NCBI GenBank assembly: GCA_037903355.1
Contig: JBAJFE010000042.1
Location: 2,554,001-2,618,000, forward strand
Length of the DNA stretch: 64,000 nt
Direction: 5' to 3'
Origin: Trichuris trichiura
Taxonomy: Eukaryota > Nematoda > Enoplea > Trichinellida > Trichuridae
Part shown: positions 42,950-54,736 of the stretch, piece after piece
Position numbering within the stretch: position 1 is the first letter of the stretch
Layout of the letters: each line of letters opens with the position of its first letter
Notes under the pieces: model-generated
Told to the model about the DNA's origin: nothing
The model's input: the letters and a program-made list of their open reading frames with translations, nothing else
The model's database searches: none
Position numbers and translations under genes: made by a program

Positions 42950-45900
42950 CGCTACCGTCCTGTCGAAAAAGACATTTTAAAAGATCCCCACAAAAGATCG
43001 CGAACTCACGTCTAAGTTAGACGGGCGATGCCAGAGTCTGTAATGAGACGCCTAAATATTCGCCAGGAAGATACTCATTGGAGCGTTAGTCGCAATGGGC
43101 GCAGGTGGCGAGCGCCGAGACGCTACGCCTTCAGGCTAATCGATAAAAATCAGCCGTTGCTGAGGTGCGACAACTCTGCGGTTGCAGCAACAGGAACGGC
43201 GCAGACACAACATGCATCCTTCTGTGCACTCGTTGCATCGTGAAAAAATGGTTGATGATTACGACGTTGATTGAAATTCGCACCTGCTCCTGACGCCCAA
43301 ACCTATGACGACCACGGCTCTCACAAGTTTGGGTCTCAGGGAACTGGTGGCGAACGATTTGTCACTGAGAGAGAGAGAGAGCGCGCGAAAGAGAAAGAAG
43401 GAAGAATCGAGGTGGCGGCGAAGTACTTCTTCGCCGACAAACCGCAAGCGACAATGACGCCAAATGCTGCCTCGGCTAGACGCGATATATCGATCGACCA
43501 ACGAACGTAAGAACTACAATGACGACATAGCAATGGCGGCCACCGATCTTCGTCTCGTCAGCGTCAATGGTCACTGGTGATGAAGTTTTGATGGGCCAAA
43601 CCTTTATCAACGTCGACGCTGCCACAGACAGCGCATCATCTTTGTCTGCTGTTGTAAAAAACGAAAGGCCACCATTTCTCAGGCGACAACAGTTGAGAAA
43701 CGCCATTTTTCTTTGCTAACCACTAACAAGCGACGCAGTTGACTTACAATGACGACGACGACGTCGTCGTCGACTGCCTGGCCGGCTGGCTGCCAATGCC
43801 GCGCTCCTGCTGCTGCTGTTGTTGCCGCCGCCGCCGCCGCCGCTGGCCAGCCACCCGACCGATTTCGACTGCCAGACTGGCTGATTGACGATGACGCCTC
43901 GTCGTTGTCACCGAGCAAGCGGCGGCGCGACGTCGGCTAGTATGAATAAACTCGTCTGGCAGCGAATCATTGTCCCGTTCTCGTTTGAACGCCATTTTCG
44001 AAAAAATGACTCGACGCTTCTGAAAATCCACCGATAAATAGGTACTGTAAGACTTTTTCCTCGCTAGCGAAGACCAGCTTGGCTACGGAAATGGAAACAA
44101 CTTACCGAATTTCAGCGAATCTTCCTTCGTAGGCGAACTTACTCAATTCCGCTTGACTCTTATCGACGACGAAGAATGAACGACGTACATTCAAAGAGAG
44201 AACGTGAGTAGGATGAGGAAAAGAAGCGGAGAGAATGACGGGACAAAGAGATGGCTGTCGTAGCAGAAACGTAGAGAGCAAGAGGGAGAGAGCGAGCAGC
44301 GCCGACTAAGCTAGCAGGTTGCAATAGTTCGACAAAATTTCTCAACTATACAACCTACTACCTCAGCTGGCACGACGCATCCAAAGGGTCAGCAGTAGTG
44401 CGAGCAGCAAACGATCCTATGTGACCATTGCCATGAGGTTACCAAATCGTCGCTAAGAGTCGCTTCAAATAAGTGTCGTCGGAGCTTCGATGGAACGCAA
44501 CCGCTTTCAAAGGTGCGTCGGACTTACACTGCCACTTTCCGCTGCTGGCTGCACTTTTTTACTATTCAAATTTTCGGGAAACCGCGGCGCTCGCTGACTC
44601 ACAGCGCCACGCCGCGCTCTTGGCGCGACCGCCTAAAACAGAGACAGCGCGTCAACGTCTGCGACCGCCCACCATACCTGTCGGGGAGCGGTTATCCAAC
44701 ATTCAAACCGTTGGCATCTTTACGACAGATCCGCTGAAAACGCTCTGGCCACACTGTCCAGTCTCTATTGTTGACCGTTCGCATTTGCATAATGGAGGAT
44801 CGATGGAATTGTCGGCAGCTGGCTCAGTGACGAGAACGGATGGTGGAAAGCCCAATCGGCTTAAGAGGAACATCAGCAGCTTGCCGACCAACGCACGTGC
44901 CGGCGCGCCGTCCATCGTGTAATTTGACGTTCCGCTGGCTTTTTATTTATACCAGTCCGTAGACGATAGTTTCACTAAAACTCAGACAGGCCATATCAGT
45001 TTTGTTTAAATAGCTTGCACGAGTACACGCTCGTTGTGACAGGCGGAGACTGCTAGCGAAGCATATGATCGTTGAGCGGCAGAACTCCAGCCGCCAAGCC
45101 AGACGCCGCCGCCAGCCTCTCGTCTCAGTCGGACCCCTCGGCGCAGGCTTTTCATCAGATTTCACTTCTTCCTCCAACGGACGCGCGCTTCAAAGTGCTC
45201 TTCCTTGTCCTTATGATTAAGCAATGCACTAACAATTAACAACTAATCATCAGTCACTGTTGCAAGTCCTCCTTTGCCCCCGAAAAGCCCCGATGAGACG
45301 CCTTTTTTTATTGCAAACCTGAGGATCGAACAGCAGCGTCGAGGACAGCAAGTTTTAACACATTGTAGCGGACCTCACCGGCAAGTGGCAAAGTCTTGCC
45401 ATTTCCGAAAAGCAATCTGGGACCTTTCGAGAAGATGAACGCTTTCCGGTGCAACCGTGCTTACCGGTTTAGGAATCGACGCGCGGTCAGTTGCTTTTCC
45501 GCTCTCCGTCTCTACCGTTGAACCTTTGACCATTGGTCAACGGAAATGGATGGATGGAGGTTTGTTCTGTTCAATACCGTCGGGTCTAGGAGCAACCAGT
45601 AATGCGCACGCCGCATCGGCTGGCAGACGACTCGCTGAAACTTTGATTGACAACCATTTTTCTACCGCTTTAAACAGACGTCGCTCGTCTGGCAGCCAAT
45701 GGCACAATCTGAGGAGGAAAATCGTTAACAGAAGTCGTCTTCACGTATTCTGTCTCACCTCTTTTCGTCGAACTGCGACATAGCATCGGCGTCCAGTGAG
45801 CGGTACGACATGATCACGTCGACTGGAAGAAGTCCATCTAGACAGTGCTCGAATCGGAACTCTGAGTATCGGCCCGACGCCTCCCACCTGTGGCGGGAGC

Positions 45901-48900
45901 TTGTCATGCGTAAGGCAGCTGACAACGAGCGGGGAGAACAACGGCAGCATAATAGTAGGCTCGGCTGCACCCACAACGAAATTTGTCTACTGGGGAGAGG
46001 CGACGGCTGAAACGGACGGGCGGGCAAATGGGCCGCAGAATTCTAAGCGCGTTGCTGTTGGTCGTAGACTCCGTTGCAAAGCAAAGTTGGTGGGCAATAA
46101 GACCTTCCGACGGTCGACAGCTTACGCACCCGCGGCGGAAGAGGCAAACGACAGCAATTGCGTATGCGTTCGTCTGTCTGTCTGCTTCGAAAATACCTCT
46201 TTTTGTAACGACGGCGGTAGCGGAGAGGGCGCTTGCGAAAAGACTGAACAAGAGCGGTTCAGAAAACCGCTTTTCACCCCTCGTCAAGTCACATATCGTG
46301 AAATGAGCGAAAATGAGCCAACTTCGGCAATGACGCTTCGGTGAACAAATAAAAAAACAAATGATCTGAAACTCACGCCGACAAAGCGCGATTTGTCGAC
46401 TAACGGACTTGCGCTGTAGGCGCAGATAAGAACGTGAGAGCCTAGCTTAGGCTGTCTACGAGCATTGCACCTGAGGATATGGTGGCCGTCTGAAAGAGGT
46501 AAGTAGCCAGCTCACCCGTTCAAGAAATCGACATGGCTAGACGCTCGAGACGGCCAGCCAATAATAAAATGTCTGCGACTTGCGTTTCGGCCTTAAATAA
46601 CGCGCTTCGAAATTGCAAGTTAAAAAAAGAAGACGGAATGGCACAACTATTAACACCTTCGTAGGCCTAGGACACAGTTTGAAAGCTGACTCACTCTTCC
46701 CCTTGAACCACCTCTATTGGAGATGAAAAGAGAAGACTTGCTCGAAGGCCGGATGGGGAACTACGGCTTTAAACAATGCTTAGCGGAGGTGTGAAATTTT
46801 GTCTTCTTGAATCGCCCTACTGCTGCCATTACTCGGCTGTGCAGTAAAACTAAAACCTATTTACTTCGGCCTTTCGCCTAGGGAGCTCGAAACTACGCGC
46901 ATTGCGGATTCCTACAGGAGACGAATTAGCCGCAGAAAAACATCTCCGCTTCGAATTGGTTTGCCAAAGCCAGCTCCAACCGGAACCATCCGACGACGAA
47001 GGAATGCGCGACGCTATAAGTAACGTGTGCGCTCTCCAATGACAAGAGACGTCACCGCAAACTGATTTTAACTTTTCATACGGCCCTTTGAAAGAACGTC
47101 AGCCCGGCTGCTTCTATTTAAACGAATACTTATCGCTCGCGCGCTGCAGCAGTGCCTATCGGTATTCGCCCCTTTTGTGTACGATTCTAGTCTCATGCGT
47201 CAATGGGTGCTCGGTGTGATTCGAGGTTTCGCATAATGGGTTACACCACGGGCATTTCGAAACCTTTTGTTTGCAAATGCGTGGTAACACCAGCTTTGGT
47301 AAAGCTGCGGCGCGCCTAAAGAAAAAAGAACCGCTGTTTACGCTAGCTATAGCGGGGATCATCGTCTTAAATGACGTAGACATTGTCATGTCAGCTGCAC
47401 CTTTAATTATTTACGCGCAAAAATGTGTCCTACGCGTCTGTGTTGCCTAAACATTGCAATGGTTTACCGAAATTGGCGCGGCAAGTTGATGGGGCCCTGC
47501 AAGGCATGCAGACGAGTCCTTGAGACGCAACCCAGACGTTATTTTTCCGCAGACCGTCTCGATCGTGAGCGGAAATTGTGCGCGGCGAAAAAACGAAGAA
47601 AGTCATGTGCGCCAGGCTCCAAAAGCCGCCCTTCTCGCCTGGGGGCGTCTTCGTCGTCTTTGTCACGCGCGGCAGGAATTTTCGCCGCGACGTGGCGGCG
47701 GTTACCGATTGAATTTCCATTTTAAGCAGACAAACAGTAGGCGTACCGCTCTCTCCGCGTATAGACAACACCAGATGCGCCTTAACGAACGAGCAAGACT
47801 GGCAACAAAACAAAAATAACGTTCTTTTCGCAGCGAATGGACGACGTCCGACAGAGGCTACGACTGCCACAAAATGCGAATAAAACCCGCCCTACCCAAG
47901 GACAAACGTGACAATGCTCACAAGTTTTGATAGCGCGCGCGTCAGAAGACCGCATTTGAATGTTTGAATTTAAAAACATTTTCCTATATCCTACAGTAGT
48001 CAACTGGAACGTCAAGTCCGTTTTCCTTTGCCGTAAAAGCCGGCCTATGTTTGACTCATTTCGCAGCTGCTAGCCTGTTGCTTAGTTGTCGTGACCTGAC
48101 GTGACCTTGCAATATCGTAGCTCGTCGCAGTTTCAGCCTTATTTCCGCACCGTTGCCACTGGACCGCTTCGATGGCGGCGAGTTACTTTTCAGTTCGTTC
48201 TGGCAAACCTTGTGCCAGTAGTAGTTTCGACACAGCCCAAGTGTTTGTTTTTTGTTAGTTTATTCCCTTTTGCTTTGCTTTTGTTGCTTTGCGGTGTCAC
48301 TTATGCGAGGAAAAATTGCGGTTTCGCTTCCGGGTGGTAGGACCGGGAGAAGGACGAATAGCTTGCGGCGCAGGCAACGACGATGACGGAATCGATTTTC
48401 GTCTCGCGACGCCTCTGCGCGACATCGCGCGCAGGCGGAAGCAAACAACAACAACAACCAGACCGACCGGTCAATCGATGACGATCGGTGACAATCGGCG
48501 ACAGGCACTGGCTAGATGTAGTAGTCACCGGTCAACCACAACCCTTATAGGCTTGTGGTCTTGTCCGCGTGCTTACCTGACACCGCAACATGGGAGTTTT
48601 TTTTTTAGCACCCAACAATGACGACAACAACGACGAAGTGGCAACGACGGGCTCTACCCCAGACTCGAGCTTGCGTTGTTCAAATCTCAACACAAGTTCG
48701 GATCTACGGGTTGAGCCAATCGCACCCGAGAATTGCAAAGCAAAAAGGCCCGCAGCGCGCCGGGAGAACATCGAAGTTTTCACCGTCTCGAGAGGCAAGA
48801 AAAAAGGGTTGCCCACAAAAACGTCCGTCCGTGCGCGTCTGTCAGTCTGTCAAGGCCGCGGGACAAACACATCAAACGAATGGAGTGGAACCGGCTACAA

Positions 48901-50260
48901 CGAAGAAGAAACGAAACCCAGCAAGCGGAACTAGCTTACATGGATCAATAAGATCAGAATGGCAGATGAAAAAACTAGAAAGACGTGGTCCTTCTGGCGA
49001 GGGGTCTAACGGGGTGACAAGGTCGGTTGCGTCAAGGAGCCTAAGGGTCAGTGGAGTTGGCTGACTGGACCAACGAATACGCCTACGCAACAATCAACCG
49101 ACCCGCCGCGTTGAAAGAGAAGGCATGAGAGAGAAGAGAGACGAGCCAAGCGAAGCCGCTGTCCGATCACTCGACAGGAGCCAAAGTGAACAGATTTCGA
49201 AAGCGGCGGTCAATAAATACGGAGACATCCGAATGCGCGCGCGCGCGCGCCGCGCGCAGCTGGTAAACAAACGTGTTCGTCTGACCAAGTGGCGCTGCTG
49301 CCCCTTCGTCAGCCAACGAACGCGGGACCCGAGCGCGGCAAGACGCAAACAGACACGGGACGGATGGATGGTCGTGCTTGGCGCAGATTCGGACGTAAAC
49401 AAGCTGACCAACGGCCAGCCGCGTTCAATATTCCAGACATGATGGCCAAGCGCAGACGCAGTGACCGAATAACCCGAGGCGACCGATAACAATGGCTACG
49501 TGGAAGTCAGTCGAGGTCAACATCCCGAGACCGCGCCATGTCAGTGCGTAATAGGACGTTCGCCAGACAGAGGCAGGCGCGGTGCCAGCTAATTCCTGGC
49601 TCAGTGGCTGCTCCGCGTGACGCGTACGCACAATCAGATAAGCCGATCGCGTGTGTCGGCCATTTCAGGTCGCCAGTGCGCTTTCAAGAAAAAGTGATCG
49701 CTTCGCACCCTTTAGATGGCACTGACCAGCACTGCTGTTGCGCAAAGGAAGCTGGGCGGTCAATCGTCACTTTTTTTTACCCATGGGGAAGGGTACCTTA
49801 AATGCGATCCCTCTATTCGACACTGTTGGCTGGCGGGCAAACGGAAGGCCGCAATTATGAACAGTTCTTTTTAAGCGCGCCTGTACGAATCATTCATCAC
49901 GCTCGACCGCGGCGTCCATTCACAACAACGCCTGCGCGGCGCACGAACGAAATGTCGACGCAATTGAGCGAATTTTGTCTTTTTCTCTTTCTGCCCCTCT
50001 ATAACGCTGGTTGAAGTCACGTAACATTCGCTCTAATTTAACTATGCGATATGATCTCTCATAACGAACGCTCCCCCTCAGTTCCAATGATGTTCGCCTG
50101 GTTGCCAATGAGAATAGCGGTGGCCGGCACGAAGATGCAAAGACGCCGATGTTGTTCGGACGGCATGCGGAAATGCCATGTTCCGAGGGATGCCGAAAGC
50201 CCGCCTGCGATGCGTTTAAAGGCACCTAGTCAACTGGAGGCCAATTGGCTCTTGTAATCT
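42950..50260. other. GC- and CpG-rich island of about 7 kb
   Basis: Composition changes sharply from the AT-rich flanks to roughly 50-55% GC with frequent CpG. Simple repeats inside include a GA run at about 43366, a palindromic GAC/GTC run at 43751-43773, a CGG/GCC run at about 43823-43842 and a CG alternating run at 49235-49257. Many long frames overlap on all six frames, as expected when stop codons are rare, and none shows a recognised domain apart from the fragment at 43748-44254. It may be the promoter and first-exon region of a large developmental gene, or a foreign or repeat-derived segment. Confidence 0.5.
43748..44254 (-). CDS. Two exons of an unknown gene with Arg/Gln-rich tract (partial)
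   Basis: Exon 44106-44254 (after TTTCTGCTACGACAG, before GTAAGT) ends VVDKSQAELSKFAYEGRFAE then IR. Exon 43748-44044 (after AAAAAGTCTTACAG, before GTAAGT) continues in phase with TYLSVDFQKRRVIFSKMAFK and RERDNDSLPDEFIHTS, then an Arg-rich part, an RRRRRRQQQQQQ tract and a Thr/Ser run. The intron is 61 nt, typical for this genome. An alternative is that translation starts at the ATG at 43995 (good AAAATGG context), which would make the second exon the first. The downstream frame after 43748 was not found. No domain recognised; the low-complexity tract suggests a nuclear or regulatory protein, which is inference only. Confidence 0.4.
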
Positions 50261-51786
50261 CTTGAAGCACCGTTAGCGCCACTCTTTTTAACTGAAGATA
50301 CGGCAAAAAATGTTGAAAGCGTATCGATTTGAATAGCTGAAAAACCATCCCACAACTTGCTTCCCGATGACCACTTCAGCGTTAAGCGAAGTCATGGGGA
50401 GGCACGACAGTTGAAGCTCGTAAAATTAAACTTATTAATGTCTTCATGGTAAACTTGCCTGCATTCACTCCTATGCCGAAGAACTCGGTAGCGGAGCTGC
50501 TATGCGCGAAGTACTTTTTGTTTGCATGCGTGTTTAGAAACTCTATGAACAACACTCTGCGTCACAACGGCTGCGAAATTATTTTCAGTTTTTGGCATAT
50601 TTTACTTCTGTAGAATGAGCGCGACTCGCTGTTCAGAAGCCAGCTTGTCTTTCCAAAACGACGTATGATAGCAAGAAAGAATTTAAAGAAAGATTTTCTT
50701 TTATTTCTCGAAATTGATTTTCAAGTATTACTTTGAGGCAGCGTTGAAAAACTATTGTTTTTTAGGACGAGGGAAAATTTGAACAGCAGAACAGGTAAGC
50801 GTGACTATTCGCGGCATGATTATATCCTCAAGAAAGGTTGTTAAGAAGAGAAAGTGCCAAGTCAACGACATTACAGAAATGACAGGCCCTTGACGTATTC
50901 TAACCTAAATAACGCTGAGAGGCTCTAATCGACTGGCCGCTGCGCTCTGGAAATTTACGTGCCTTCATTGCGGGTCACTCATTGAGCAACCTATTACTGG
51001 CTTTTAATTTCGGACGTTCCTCATCTAATGTTTCTGTGGTGAGCCATTGGCGCCCCGCGAACTCGGAAAGGATCAATAACTACTTTCGTCCGACATAAGG
51101 GCAGAAATAACGCCCGCGATTGCTCTGGCAACAGAATTTACACACGCACCAGTTTATTCTAGAAAGTTAAGAGGAAATTTAAAATGGGAACTATATTCCT
51201 GCACGACACTGTTGTGCTAATAGATTCGTTCTACGTGACATTTGAAAAATCAGCCCAAACAAGAAAGGTAATTTCAACTGGCCTACTAATACAAATGTCC
51301 TGCTCTACCGCCAATGTTTACCACTCGAGAGATTGAGCTGAATTTTATAATGATGTCAAGATAGGACAGCGTGTAACTGGACTGCTATGAGAGGTCGAAA
51401 ACTTTACTCACCTACCACTGACTGCGCCCCTTTAAGCTGATGAATCGATGTCCTCCTTAGGACGACCAGCTAAATAATTTCTACATGGAGAGCTTTTGAA
51501 TGGCAAGGTTGTATTTTTGTCAGCCGTCCTCTATTGTGCAGTAAATAAAGAGTTAATAACACATGTAGGGAAATAGGCAGCCACAAAATGAAGAAAGATG
51601 GACGCCGTTGAACCCCTGCGGTGCCAAACGTTTCGCGGTATTCTGACTTACGCAAGAGTTTTGAGTTCAAATCGTCGCTTCTTCGTAGTCCATTCCCTTG
51701 ACAGTTTGCACTGCAAGTGTACCGAGCCTATTTTGGACAACTTTTCTGAATAGCACTCCCATCGTGGGCACGACTTATGTTGAAGC
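50261..51786. other. Gene-poor stretch right of the GC island
   Basis: AT-rich. A minus frame at 51470-51670 contains a possible membrane segment (FFILWLPISLHVLLTLYLL) but no linked exons. Confidence 0.3.
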
Positions 51787-52110
51787 TTAAGAGACTGTAC
51801 CAGCACGAAATAATCGGTAAGCTTTCCACCGACAGTTGGAAAATCGTGTACTTGGCGGATAAGGTATCTGAAAGGCTGCGAAGTCCTTAAGTCGCCTCGG
51901 TTGGAAAATGCAAAGAAAAGAACTTGTCTGATTATAGCACACATGTTCGTTAGTCGTTATGTTACGCTGCAATCTAATCGATGGTAAACGCAAATCAAGC
52001 GCTACCTGGAGAATACTTAAGGCAACTTGATCTTCACTCAAGGAAAAGTTTATATCAACAATTCTCAAGGGAGCCCTGGAAGGCTGAGGGTCGCGCTGGA
52101 TCGTAGACAT
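51787..52110 (-). CDS. Possible two-exon small gene
   Basis: Exon 1 (52006-52110) starts at an ATG: MSTIQRDPQPSRAPLRIVD then INFSLSEDQVALSILQ, ending at CAG/GTAGCG. A 78-nt intron ends TGCTATAATCAG, and exon 2 (51787-51927) runs to a stop, giving 81 residues. Because the intron length is a multiple of 3 and has no stop, splicing cannot be proved from the frame. Another frame through exon 2 (51648-51944) is also open. No family recognised. Confidence 0.25.
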   Translation of the reverse strand: MSTIQRDPQPSRAPLRIVDINFSLSEDQVALSILQVALDLRLPSIRLQRNITTNEHVCYNQTSSFLCIFQPRRLKDFAAFQIPYPPSTRFSNCRWKAYRLFRAGTVS

Positions 52111-52120
52111 TTGACTGCAG

Positions 52121-52482
52121 CCAGTTTAGCATCAGTCAATGCCAGAAGGTCGGTGGGGCCTGAAATAAAAGGTACTCGTGGTCAAACCAGATCTTTGAAC
52201 TTTCCAACAGGCCTTGTAGAATTGACATTGAAACGCCCAGTACCAAAACGACGCTTCGGACGTTTGGTGAAGGGGGCTCCCGAGGAAGAAAAGCTAGAAA
52301 AGCTAGGTCTGTACAAAAGAAATATTTTTACTCGCTGCCAGTACGAAAGCAGTAAAGGAGGAACAATTTTATTACTGAGTAATGTATGGCCTTTCTTGAC
52401 TGGTATACATGCCAGACGTAATTTGCGCTTTATGATTAAATTTATTGCTCAAAAGTGCGCACCCACAGCTACTAGTGAGTAG
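52121..52482 (+). CDS. Possible terminal exon, unknown protein
   Basis: Open frame after an acceptor-like TTTGACTGCAG, running to a stop at 52482. It contains a basic stretch LKRPVPKRRFGRLVKG, an acidic PEEEKLEKLG and LYKRNIFTRC. It is divergent from the minus-strand candidate that starts 10 bases away. No family or upstream exon found. Confidence 0.25.
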
Positions 52483-54646
52483 TACTAGTGCACTTATGTT
52501 AATGTACCAAAGATTCCGTCAAACTGAAAGCTATTTAACGGTGAAAGTTTGACTTGCTTTTCGAGATTAAAATATTTGGTAATGTCATTAGATTCTGGCT
52601 AACGGTAGGTTGCGCGTTCCTGGAATTATTCTACACGATGCCGAAAACTGGGGCAACTTTTAACTGTGTCGTGCTGCGACTAGACGTCAATTTCCCCGAA
52701 AACTTTGGATACTTACATAACACTTTGACATTACTTTGACAAACGATGTTTTCCAAAACAGCCATTCAACGGTAGAATACGCCTACGAGTAAAAAGCAAT
52801 ACCGAAATGGTTGGTTGACTATTTCTGCACTAAACAACGGCTGGGAAAACTGCACTGCTAAGGACCTTAGAGGTTTGCCATAGTTTATCAGCTAAACTCA
52901 GTACATAGAAATAGGCATGACTGACTGACTCCCTCATGATGAACGAAAAATTTCGATTTTTATTCCAACTTAATGCGAGTTTCTCTAGGTAGTTCGACTT
53001 AATGCACCACACTCAGCTCACTTACTGACAGCATGGTAGAGTTTCTGTACGGTGGGACCTGCTGGTAGTCAAGTCTTTACTTCGGAACTTACGCGTGAGC
53101 TCTTAACCTGTCCTCAGCGGTGAACAGTTAGCAGCTTACCGGCAGCAGTGGAGATGCGTATTTCGTCTTTGTCTGAGAACGCAATCAATGCTGACTCATC
53201 ATCCGTTAATTTTTTTCTGCGCGGGAACTTGTTTTAAATGAAATAAATGTGCCGTAGACATGCAATAAAACGTCGTATTACGTCATATACGAATAATGAA
53301 ACCTTTGTTAAAGTGAAATAGTTTTTAGCAAAGGCATAAAACTCAGTATTAATACTAGTGCCTGCCGATTCCATTATTAAAAGTCAAAATAGTACATGAG
53401 TTCACTAGAAACGTTTACGCGAGCATAATTCCTTTAAATGGATAATCACAAGCTGTTCTGAGCAAATTAATAGTGCTGGAAACACAAGGACAAAGATTAT
53501 GTTAATCAAACGAAAGGCATGTTGTTGGCGCTTGAAGCTTCGGGTCAGGTTTACTGCTAGAACTTTGTTAACTTAAGTATCATCAAGTTGTGCAAAAGGA
53601 TATGATTTCTAAGCAGTTTTGCTGAACATGCGCATCTCACTTTCGACAAGATGGCAACTTTCATGCGTCGAAATGCCTAAATTAGCAACTATTTTGCAAC
53701 AACTTCTCTGGACAAGAAAAGCGGTTTCATAATTAATGAAAAAACAAAAACTTGAGAAGTTCCCTTTTAAAGAAAGCATATTACTACCACTAAAAGAAAC
53801 TTAACATATATTAACCCGTGGAACTAATCTTATTCTGGATTTTCGATATGCGCTCGTTATTAATGTAGTTTGTATTTACTTCACCGTACAAAACGCTAGA
53901 TCTTCTTTCAGAATTTCAATCAACATAAGGTACAGTTTAAATATCATCTTAACCGTTCGATTCCTTCTATTAAAAACATCGACGTTTTTAAAATGATATC
54001 TTTTGAAAATTACTACTTTTACATTACACAACTGGTACGTAAAACATTCTCACTCTTTTCCCTTAGACAGCCGACCTGGCCTGCTCGCGCTTTCCATTTC
54101 TGTTGTTGCGCATCGACTAATCCAAAATAATTGGAGGTATTTCCAGAAACGTGGCCCAGGAATTTGCAAAGTGTTATAGGCAGAAAAGTGTGGGAGAATA
54201 TTTCTGGCTGCTCTCGCAAAGATCATTTAAGCCAGCGGAACGATCGTCCGAGTAAGAATATTTTCAAAACAACTACACGCATTTAATTATTGCATCAAAG
54301 ACTATAGGACTTCTTCATTATAATTGAATAATTTCAGTTTACGGCATAACCTCCTCGTTTTTTGACACTGTATTTGAGCACCAACATGAAGGCAGCATAG
54401 AAAGAAAGCCCAGAAAGAAGTTCTCTTAGGAAAAACAAAGCTGACAAAGGAAGATGCTATGGAAGAACGGAAGCCTCTTACCCCTTCCTTCAGTTAGCGT
54501 AGACCGTTTTGCTTTTGGGTATATGACTGCCATTCAGTACATAGAAGGACATGTGAAGTTCGTTCACTGGTCTCATTCTAAGGAAGAAGGAGATTCTAGA
54601 ATAGTCATGTTAACTTTTAAGAACGGCTGAGACAGTCGCCGTGTCT
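52483..54646. other. Gene-poor stretch
   Basis: AT-rich with short frames only; a minus frame at 54019-54219 looks mildly coding-like but lacks borders. Confidence 0.3.
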
Positions 54647-54736
54647 ATGTACAGCAGACATAGGAAGATTCAGATCACCATAATCGCATCTCTCATAGGT
54701 GTGTTCCAACTAGAAGTATTCGACAGTTTCAATAAG
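54647..54736 (+). CDS. Candidate first exon of an unknown gene
   Basis: Starts at the first ATG after an in-frame stop. It encodes MYSRHRKIQITIIASLIGVF then QLEVFDSFNK (30 codons) and ends in phase 0 at a strong donor (AATAAG then GTAAGCC). The short basic start followed by a hydrophobic stretch looks like a signal anchor of a type II membrane protein. No downstream exon with a matching phase was found in the next few kilobases, so the assignment is tentative. Confidence 0.3.

Noticed and set aside
44473..49801. Numerous long overlapping frames in the GC island
   Set aside because: They overlap on all six frames, lack domains and ordinary splice structure, and are explained by low stop-codon density.
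52200..52290. LKRPVPKRRFGRLVKG as an RFamide-type neuropeptide precursor
   Set aside because: A single RRFGR site with no signal peptide and no repeated peptides; the similarity is too thin.
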